NCBI RefSeq assembly: GCF_000372725.1
Contig: NW_005199770.1
Coordinates: 615,063-679,062, forward strand
Direction: 5' to 3'
DNA: 64,000 nucleotides
Origin: Emiliania huxleyi CCMP1516
Taxonomy: Eukaryota; Haptophyta; Isochrysidales; Noelaerhabdaceae
Below, piece by piece: positions 43,806 through 52,096 of this stretch (its first letter is position 1; each line of letters starts with the position of its first letter). Made by a program: the position numbers and the translations under genes. Under the pieces are notes generated by a model that was given only the letters and a program-made list of their open reading frames with translations, did not search any database and had not been told where the DNA came from.

Positions 43806-44555
43806 CTTCGCTCTCGGTCTCGCATGGGTGTCCAAGCAGCCGCATCCTGAACTTGGTTTCTCCTCTACTGGTCGATAGTCGCTTGTGTCCGAAAGTAGCT
43901 ACCACCTACTTCTCGAGAAGTGTCGCCTCCGCAGCTTCATAATTTCATGTTCCTGGACACGTGGCCGCGAGACACGTGGCTGGCGAGCGGGTCGGCCGCC
44001 TGCACCCGGGTGCACGAGTCGCTAAAACGGTTTCATGTGCCCGGGCCGCTTCGGCGGTTTCACGAGCGACCGGCGTGTACCAGTACGTAAATATGGCAAG
44101 CACTGCTGTGTAGCGGGGCTCATGCGTCCAAGCTCATTGGCGCTGCGCGCTGGTCTATGTGAGAGGTACGTTGAGGTGCGAGCCCTGGAGGCCCTGTTCA
44201 CAGAGACCTTGTGATTGAGAAGAAAATACCTCCTAGATATGACGCTTCACTTCACCTAACCCGAACGAACGCCGACGACCCGCGCGCTCTAGGACGTAGG
44301 ACACCCTAATCCCTATCCCTTAACCTACGCTACGCCCCCCTACGGGCTACGCCTACGAAACCCCGACCCTAACGTTGAAGGGAAAGACCCCCCACCGCAA
44401 ATGTCTTCACCCTTTTCGCAGGGGCTCCGCGCCTGCAGATTTCGAAATAATTCGACAAAATCCTCTGTGGTTAAAGCCGAGGGCCACAATGTGTGCAGCG
44501 CGCCCCCAACCGACCCCGTCAAGCGTCTCTGAAAAGTCAGAGACCGTCTGCTCTT
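43806..44555. other. Intergenic; degenerate telomere-like words
   Basis: No gene. At 44303-44327 the sequence ACACCCTAATCCCTATCCC, then TTAACC, resembles decayed CCCTAA telomere repeat, with ACCCTAACG at about 44367. Confidence 0.4.
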
Positions 44556-45901
44556 TTACGAGCCTCGGCTCCGCTTCTGCCCCCCCACAGGACGTGCGCG
44601 CAGGCGCGCGATGGCCTCGCCCAGCTCCGCCTCGAGCGCCCCGCCGCCGGCCGAGGGCAGCTGCAGGTGCAGCACCTCCGAGTCGTCAAACTCCAGCTTG
44701 AGCTCGTGGCAAACCTGCCGCAGCCGGGCGGGCGGGTGGTCGAACCCGAGGCCGCGCCAGTACTCGACGACGTCCGTCGAGGCGGAGACGAGGAGGAAGC
44801 GCAGCCCCTCGGCGGCCGCGTGCAGCTTGGCCCACGCCACCAGCAGGCGGCCGATGCCGCGGCGCGCGTGCCTCTTCTCGACCGCGCACGCGAGGAGCTC
44901 GGCGTACCTGCACGGCGCGGCGCTTTCGTGTGTCAGCAGCAGAGACCCCGCCGGAGTGAGGGGGCGCGGTTCCTCGGTGTGTCGTGTGTGTGTGAGAGCT
45001 CGGGGAGGGCGAGACGCACGCGAGAGAGGGCGAGGGCGAGCCAGGGGCCGGGGGTGGGCGAGGGTTGCGCGCTGGGACCCGTGCCCTCTCCGCGCGCCTC
45101 TCCTCGGCTCCGCCTCGGTTCACTGCCCGCTGCTGCTCCCTCAGCGTGACGGCGCCGGCGACGTTCGCCTCGTCGCCGTCGTCCGCGTAGGCGCGCAGCT
45201 GCGTGACTCCCGACTGCAGCACACACGTCACCGCGCCCGGGGCGCGCATCAGCCTATTCACGCGGGCGGAGCGGTCAAGAGGCGCCGTTCGGAGCGGCGG
45301 GCAGTGAGCCGACGTGCGGCTCTCCATGGGCGGTGGGGTGAGACCGTTCGAGGCGGAAATCTCGGCTCGACTCGGCTCCTCTCGGCCGGTCTCGGCTCCT
45401 AAGTCACCGGTCGACGAGAAAGTCGTGTCGCCCCCCGCCCTGCGACTCCTGGATGACGCTCAGCCCGGGCAGCCGCCGCCTAGGCAAGCAAACACGGGCC
45501 AGCTCTCCGCGAACGAGCTGCAGCAGGATGCTCCGCCCGGGCAGCCGCCGCCGGTACAGATCCTCGACGGCGCTCCGCAGCGAGTGCGCCTCCACCTCGC
45601 TGAGCGCACCGCCGCCGCACGGCTCTCTTCCCACCGCCTCCGCCACCACGAGCCTGCACATGGCACGGACGTGTCATGGACGTGTCGTGGGCGTGCGCCC
45701 CTGTACCCCTCCTCCCCCCCACACGAGCCTGCCCCCCTCCCAGCCGCGCTCGCGGCAGCCGGGAACCACGCGGCACGCGCCCGTCGAGAAACCGGCCTCG
45801 GTGCACGGGGCCTCCCCGCCCCTGTCGCCGCTGGAACGTGGACCGCGACGCAAGCAATACGGCAAGCCCCCGCCGCCATCGCCGCTGCCCTCTCCCTCTC
45901 G

Positions 45902-45935
<34 letters not shown>

Positions 45936-47756
45936 ACGTCTTGCCCCCGCTGCGCGGCGCCGTCTCCGGCAGGGCTCTTTGAGGGCGGGGTGGCGAGCGG
46001 CGGCGGCGGAGGCGATTGCAGCCGCTGCGACGCGCCCTCGATGCAGCGCTCCATCTCGAGGAGCGACTCCTACTCCATCAGGCCAGCAGTCAATGATTGG
46101 ACCTCCTCCCTGCGTCGCCCCGCCGCTCGGCTCCGGCGCGCGACGCCTCCAGCCGCGCCACCGCCTCGGCCGGCAGCGAGGCGCGGCGCAGCGAGGCGCA
46201 CAGAGCCTCGGTGCGGCGGCACACCTCGTCCAGCATGCCGAACGCCGCCCCGCCCCCAGCCCCGCCCGCCCCACCCCCCGCCCCACCCCCCGCTCCACCC
46301 GCCCTGGCCCCGGCGCGTGAGGCCGACAGCAGCCGCTGCGTCGGCGACTCTGCGGACTCGTTGGCGGCGAGAGGGGGAGCCTCGCTCGGGGCGGGGGCAC
46401 GGCCGGTCCGCCTGCCGGGGAAGGCTCAGAGAAGGCTCAGGGAAGGCTCCGGAGATGGCTCAGGAGATGGCTCAGAGAAGGCTCAGGGAAGGTTTAGAGA
46501 AGGTTCCGTGCCTCGGGGCGGGGGCACAGGCGGGGGCACAGGCGGGCTCCCGCCTCGGACTGCCGCCGACGCGCTCGCAACCCCGCTCTCCCCTCCCCGC
46601 GCCGCCTCCGGACCAAGCGTGTGCCTCTGCTCCTCCCTCCTGCGGGGGTCGGCGGGAGGGTCGGCGGGAGGGTCGGCGGGAGGGTCGGCGGGAGGGTCGG
46701 TGAGGGGCTGGCGGCTGGGCAAAAGCGGTGGGGCAGCAGCGGCGGCAGCAGGAGGGCGGCTTGGAGAAGGTGTGTGAGCGAGACGCCGATGGGCGTCCGG
46801 CACGAGCGTGGAGCGAGGCGCAGCGGGAGGCGCTCGGAAGGGGAGACTTCTCGGAAGCGGCACGCCTGCCCGCTCGGCGCGGCGCGCGGCTCCACGTCCC
46901 AGCGCTGCATCACCGCAGCTGTAGCGGCGAGGAGGGCCTCGGACAGCTCGGCCTGGAGCTGCGAGCGGTGCGCGGCGCTCTGCCGCCCCATCGCCGTCTC
47001 GCTCGCCGCGCATGCCAGCTGCTCCGCCACGACACGTGACGGTCCGGCGGACAGCAGAGGGGCGGACAGCAGCGGGGCGGACAGCGGCCGTGGGCTGTGC
47101 AGCGAGGCGGCCTCAGCCTGCGGAGACGGGCCGGCAGCCGGCCGCGGCGGGCCGGCAGCGGGGGGTGGCGGGTCGGTCGGCGGCGGCGGGTGCAGCACGG
47201 CGGGTGTCGGCGGGCCGGCACTCGGCGGCAGAGTGCGGCTCCGCTCGAGCGTCTGGCGGCGCGCCGGGGCGGCGGCGTCCGCCTGCGGATCGACGCGATC
47301 GGACGTGCACGCAGCGCGCTGTGCAGACTGTCCACCCGCATCCGTCCCCGACTCGCGCGGCGGCGGCGGCGGACCGGCACCGCCTGCAGCCGGCGGGACC
47401 TCCGACGCTGCAAGCCCTCCAGCCGCGTTGCCGGGGCTGCAAACCCTCCAGCCTCCCCACACGCGGTCGGGTTGGAGCGTGTACAGCTGCAGCTCGTCAC
47501 CGTCGGCGAGGACCAGGCTCTCGCCCTTGGCCAGCACACGGCTGTCGCCCCTGCTGTTGACACGCACGCGCCCCTGCCCGATGACAGTCGCACTCACCTC
47601 GCCGTCGCCCGCGTTGCGGAACGCGATCTGATTGCGGGAGATCTGCATGCAGTCGCCAGCGCAGTGCTCACGCCCGACGGTCAGACCGTCGTTTGGCCGC
47701 AGGAGGAGGGAGACCACCCCGGCGTCGGCCGTGGAGGCTAGCTTCCAAGCGGCCAT
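44556..47756 (-). CDS. FHA-domain protein with C-terminal GNAT acetyltransferase
   Basis: Multi-exon; most borders are not resolved. From ATG 47756 the first exon reads MAAWKLASTADAGVVSLLLR and an FHA-like domain of the aprataxin/PNK kind (GLTVGREHCAGDCMQISRNQ, VNSRGDSRVLAKGESLVLAD). Later helical exons include AACASETAMGRQ-type sequence near 46980 and MERCIEGASQRLQS near 46050. Then come APGAVTCVLQSGVTQLRAYA (about 45250) and AGAVTLRE. The last exon (44907-44556) has YAELLACAVEKRHARRGIGR, a GNAT acetyl-CoA loop (R/Q-x-x-G-x-G/A), then VEYWRGLGFD. FHA domains bind phosphothreonine, GNAT enzymes transfer acetyl groups. Whether both belong to one transcript is inferred from strand and spacing; two adjacent genes remain possible. 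Confidence 0.5.
46653..46704. repeat. 12-bp GTCGGCGGGAGG array in a presumed intron
   Basis: About four units of GTCGGCGGGAGG lie between coding segments of the FHA/GNAT gene. A second array of GGCTCAGAGAA / GGCTCAGGGAA units sits at about 46425-46505. Confidence 0.85.
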
Positions 47757-47851
47757 TTCAGAGATGGCGCGAACCAAAGAAACAAACCCAATGCGGTTGC
47801 TGACTGCACTCCAAGTGCTCCAAGTGCAGCCCAAGACCCTTTCTGTGCCGT

Positions 47852-48003
47852 CCTCCCATCCCTCCCTTGGGTGTCTGTTTTCTTTCTTTCTTTCTTTCTG
47901 TGTCGTCCTCCCATCCCTCCCCCGGGTTGTGTTTTTCTTTCTTTCTTTCTGAGCCTAGAGGCGTCCTCCCATCCCTCCCTTGAGTTGTGTTTTCTTTCTT
48001 TCT
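47852..48003 (+). repeat. Triplicated CCTCCCATCCCTCCC...CTTTCTTTC repeat
   Basis: Three tandem copies of CCTCCCATCCCTCCC followed by a TTGGGTGTCTG-like spacer and a TTTCTTTCTTTC tract. The same module occurs at 31270-31360 and inverted at 56265-56345. Confidence 0.85.
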
Positions 48004-48349
48004 TTAGAGCCTAGAGGTGCGGATCGGCAAGGCGCAACGCGTCGTGCTTTTAACCTTATATCATCCTTGGGTTGTGATCTAAGAGACGATCGGAGGGGTC
48101 CCGTACCATGCGGAATCGACCCTATCAAGTGCTCAAGTGCTCAAGAACTTGAATTACACCACGCAGGGGCGCACAGCAAGCACGGAACAGCCGTTGAGGA
48201 GAAAGGGCGTGTAATATACGCGCCACCTCCCGCGAGCGCGGCGGGGGGTCGGAATTGCGGCCGGAGGGAAGGGCGAGCCGCCGCCGCCGCCGCCATACGA
48301 TCAGCCTGACACGTCCTGACAGCAACCCAAAAGCAACGCACAACAGCGC

Positions 48350-48420
48350 TGCGACGGTGTATCATTCACTTTATGCCACCGTTGCATATCCGGATATGCA
48401 ACGGTGGGGCATAAAGTGAA
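48350..48420. repeat. Truncated copy of the 14101 palindrome
   Basis: Has the whole left arm and most of the right arm of the 86-bp palindrome. It gains two G residues (GGTGGGGCATAAAG) and lacks the last 15 or so bases (TGATACACCGTCGC). Confidence 0.95.
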
Positions 48421-48508
48421 CTGAGCCCTGGTGTCGAGGTGTCGAGGCCCGGTGTCGAGGGTGTCGAGCTGCTGTCGAGCTGCTGTCGAGGGATAGAGGT
48501 GTCGAGGC

Positions 48509-48660
48509 CTGTCGAGGCCTGTCGAGGCCTGTCGAGGCCTGTCGAGGCCTGTTGAGGCCTGTCGAGGCTGAAACCATGCTTGACCGTGTCGAGGGGTGTC
48601 GAGGGGTGTCGAGGGTGTCGAGGGTGTCGAGCGTGTCGAGCGGGTGTCGAGTGTTGTCAA
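48509..48660. repeat. GTCGAGGCCT and GTCGAGGGT tandem arrays
   Basis: About six units of GTCGAGGCCT, then units of GTCGAGGGGT and GTCGAGCGT. Confidence 0.85.
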
Positions 48661-49142
48661 GGGGTTTTGCGTCTAAGGTGTCGAGGTGTCCAAGGTGGCA
48701 GGATGCAGTTGCAGCCCATCAACAAAACTTGGGCAGCAGTTGCAAAGCTGTTTCATCCCTTAGTTGCAGCCTCAGTTGCACCCTGTTGATGTAGCACAAC
48801 CTGAGCACAACCAGTATACTCTCTGTGGACATTTGAGGACATCAAGTGCCGGGAGTCATTGCCACTGTGCACAAAGGTACTGTGCAGGCGCAGCACCGCA
48901 GCAGCGTCGCCGCTGCAGCAGCGTCGCCCCTGCAGCGTCACCGGCGCACAAAGCGCAACTGACCACAGCGCTCATGGCACAAGGCTGGTGCCATGAGTCA
49001 GTGGACATTGCCACTGCACAAGGTGCTGTCCAGCAGCTAAGGGCTGCCAGTACCCCATCGCAGCAGCGTCGCCGCCGCTGCAGCGTCGCCGTTGCAGCCG
49101 AGCGTCGCCTAGAGCTGAGCAGGCTGCAGTAGAGCTGAGCAG

Positions 49143-49253
49143 GCTGCAGCGCGTCGGCAGGATCCACAAAACCGTGGAAAGCTGTCCCCCCCCCCCCCGC
49201 AAACTTTAAACCACCATAAACATCATTGTGCGCAACTTTAAACCACCATAAAC
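49143..49253 (-). mobile_element. Leader fragment of the tyrosine-recombinase element
   Basis: Matches only the non-coding leader: GCGCGTCGGCAGGATCC, a poly-C run, GCAAACTTTAAACCACCATA and a second AACTTTAAACCACCATAAAC. The coding part is absent. Confidence 0.7.
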
Positions 49254-49264
49254 TACGATCTGCA

Positions 49265-49409
49265 GGGGCCCCAAACCAGCCTCAGACTCGGCTCAGAGCC
49301 CGGAAAATTTGATGGTTTCCCCGGGAAAACAGAGAGGAAAAAAGAGGGTGCTGTAGAGAAAAAAGGAAAGGAAAAGAGACGGGGTGCGAGAGGAAAAGCT
49401 TGTTCAGCC
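49265..49409 (-). mobile_element. Fragment related to the 40979 MITE
   Basis: Reverse complement of 40976-41130: TTTTCCTCTCGCACCCCGTC, CTCTACAGCACCCTC and CGGGCTCTGAGCCGAG on the minus strand. One TIR is diverged (CTGAACAAGCTTTTCC) and the other end is missing. Confidence 0.75.
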
Positions 49410-49661
49410 TAATCATTACAGCAGTCTGTAAAAAAGAAATACCTGCTTCTCACAGCAGACTGGCACGGACTAGCACCACAAAAGGCGACAAAAGCCAACT
49501 GGGTGCGCTTCTTAGCTCCCCGGTGAGGTTGATAACTGCACTCCAAGTGCTCCATCCAAGTACTCACTCGCACAACACTGGGCACGGGACTGGCGCGCAC
49601 TGGGGCACTAACACAGGTACTGAAAAAAGAAAACTTCCGCGTGCGCGGGATGCGGTGTGTG

Positions 49662-50185
49662 TCTCACCTGGCAACCCTGTCTGCACGTCTCGCGCGCGCG
49701 TGAACAGGGCCAGGAGTCCGGCTGCCGCCGATGCTCCATCCCCCGCAACGAGCGTGCGATGCTGCATCACTGCGCCACGAGGCGCAGCAACCTCGACCCG
49801 GGTGTTGCTCGAGTCCGCAACGCCCACGGGGCGAATGCGATTGCCTGGCCCTATCGCCAAGCGGCTCTGCTCCTCCTCTTGTCTGGCAGCAATCGCACGC
49901 TGCGGCACAGGCCGCGTTGGCGCCGAGGAGGCGGCAAGCCTCAACGCGCCTACCCGTGGCATACCGCCGGATCGGGCCAAGACTAAGGCTGCAGGCGTCG
50001 GCCCCGGCTGCTGCGAGGGCCCTCCCGTTGAGGTGTCCATCTTATTTATGTGCAGTGGGGCTAACCACTGTAGGTGTAGCGCGTCGGCAGGATCCCCAAA
50101 ACCGTCGTAAACCCCCGAAAATTGAAGTCGACCGCGCAAAGCTGTCCCCCCCCGCAAACTTTAAACCTCCATAAACATCATTTTG
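49662..50185 (-). mobile_element. Truncated recombinase copy with chimeric end
   Basis: Leader and first ~100 codons of the recombinase gene (ATG at 50040, MDTSTGGPSQQPGPTPAALV). At 49710 similarity to the recombinase stops after LLAL and a 49-bp piece identical to 63572-63620 begins. The reading frame continues briefly across the join. Confidence 0.8.
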
Positions 50186-50403
50186 CAGGGGCGCAGCTTG
50201 GAGCGCGGAGGGGCGGAGAAGCAGCCTCCTCCTCCTCGTCGCTGCTGCTCTCGGCGACCGCAGTCTCGCCGCCAGCGCCGCCTGGCTCGCCCTCCTCCGA
50301 TTCGGACGCCTCGCCCGCCGCCGCTGCCGACGGCCCTGCCTCTCCTGCCGCCGTCGCCGCCGCCTCGCCAACCGCCCGTGCATACGCCACCGCCGCCTCC
50401 TAT

Positions 50404-51241
50404 CAGCGGCAACTGACAGACCGCACGCAAACACCTCTGCCAACCAAAAGAAGAATGGTCACCGCAAAAGCAAGACTGGAGGCGCCCAGGCGGACCTGGC
50501 TAGCCAGGCTGAGCCCCTCGCAACCGCCCCGCGACCATCCGCTCGCGATTATGAGTCGAAAACCGGCTATCAGCAGCAACTGACAGACCGCACGAAAACA
50601 CCTCTGCCAACCAAAAGAAGAATGGTCACCGCAAAAGCAAGACTGGAGGCGCCCAGGCGGACCTGGCTAGCCAGGCTGAGCCCCTCGCAACCGCCCCGCG
50701 ACCATCCGCTCGCGATTATGAGTCGAAAACCGGCTATCAGCAGCAACTGACAGACCGCACGAAAACACCTCTGCCAACCAAAAGAAGAATGGTCACCGCA
50801 AAAGCAAGACTGGAGGCGCCCAGGCGGACCTGGCTAGCCAGGCTGAGCCCCTCGCAACCGACCCTCGACCACCCGCTCACGATTATGAGGCGAAAACCGG
50901 CTATCAGCGGCAACTGACAGACCGCACGCAAACACCTCTGCCAACCAAAAGAAGAATGGTCACCGCAAAAGCAAGACTGGAGGCGCCCAGGCGGACCTGG
51001 CTAGCCAGGCTGAGCCCCTCGCAACCGCCCCGCGACCATCCGCTCGCGATTATGAGTCGAAAACCGGCTATCAGCAGCAACTGACAGACCGCACGAAAAC
51101 ACCTCTGCCAACCAAAAGAAGAATGGTCACCGCAAAAGCAAGACTGGAGGCGCCCAGGCGGACCTGGCTAGCCAGGCTGAGCCCCTCGCAACCGCCCCGC
51201 GACCATCCGCTCGCGATTATGAGTCGAAAACCGGCTATCAG
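50404..51241. repeat. Five tandem copies of a 167-bp unit
   Basis: The marker AACTGACAGACCGCACG recurs at 50411, 50578, 50745, 50912 and 51079, spaced exactly 167 bp. Copies differ at a handful of sites. Each contains CCAAAAGAAGAATGGTCACC and GACCTGGCTAGCCAGGCTGA. No open frame crosses the array convincingly. It lies between the truncated and the full-length recombinase copies. Confidence 0.97.
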
Positions 51242-52096
51242 CTGTAGTTTGTTACACTTTTGAGCACTTGAGCACTTTTGGGCAAACGGCGCGCGATACG
51301 AAAAGGCGCAGGGCGAGGCGGAGAGAGTAATAGGAGTACCGAAAAGGCACGAGTGGAGGAGGGTGGGTGGAGCTGGAGGGACCCTAGGTGCGCGGTGCGG
51401 ACGACACGAGGGCGAGATGTCAGATGACGAGCGGCTTCGCAAAGAACGCTAGCTATATGGGATTGCTATGGTTCTGGGGAGGCCATGCTCGACCCAGCGG
51501 CGGCCCTGGCGCTCCATAGTGGGCGTGACAATCGCACTCACGACCAGTGTGGAATGTACGCCGTGGCACGCCCTCGACTTGGTCGAGGAGCGCCTCGGCC
51601 GCAACATTGGAGTGGGTCAGCGCACGGCTCAGACACGAAATGGCTTGATCGCTCACGCCGCTCGATGACGCCGACACGACCGGCTTCCTCTCTCCCGCCA
51701 ATTGGCAATTGGCCTTTGGGACGTGGCGCCCGCATTGCTTCGGACCTCGGCATGCCGCTTGTTTCGCGCTCCTTAACGGTGTCGCCAGCCCCCAACTGTT
51801 CAGTAGAATTTGCTGCAAGTGGGCTCCTGCTGCCCTCACATGTGTCCTGGACAGTCATTCCGCAGCTCGCCGAACACTTGCATGTGGTACTGCTGTCGGC
51901 TCACCACGTGCCTGTGCCGCAGAGTAGGCGAGACTCTATGGGCAAAGTGTTTGTGTGAGCACACAACACGCGCGTCGCATCGTGTTGAAAACGCGTACAC
52001 GAATGTGGTTCGTACATATGACATTTCTCCCAGTCTCTCTCTCCCAGTATGCTAAACGTACCGAACGTACATAGGCATGTCCAAGTGCTACACATT
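51242..52096. other. 3' flank of the recombinase element; no clear gene
   Basis: A plus-strand frame at 51485-51958 has no recognisable features. The 3' boundary of the recombinase element should lie here, but I cannot place it. Confidence 0.4.

Noticed and set aside
50404-51241. CRISPR array
   Set aside because: Units are directly abutting 167-bp repeats without unique spacers, in a eukaryotic genome.
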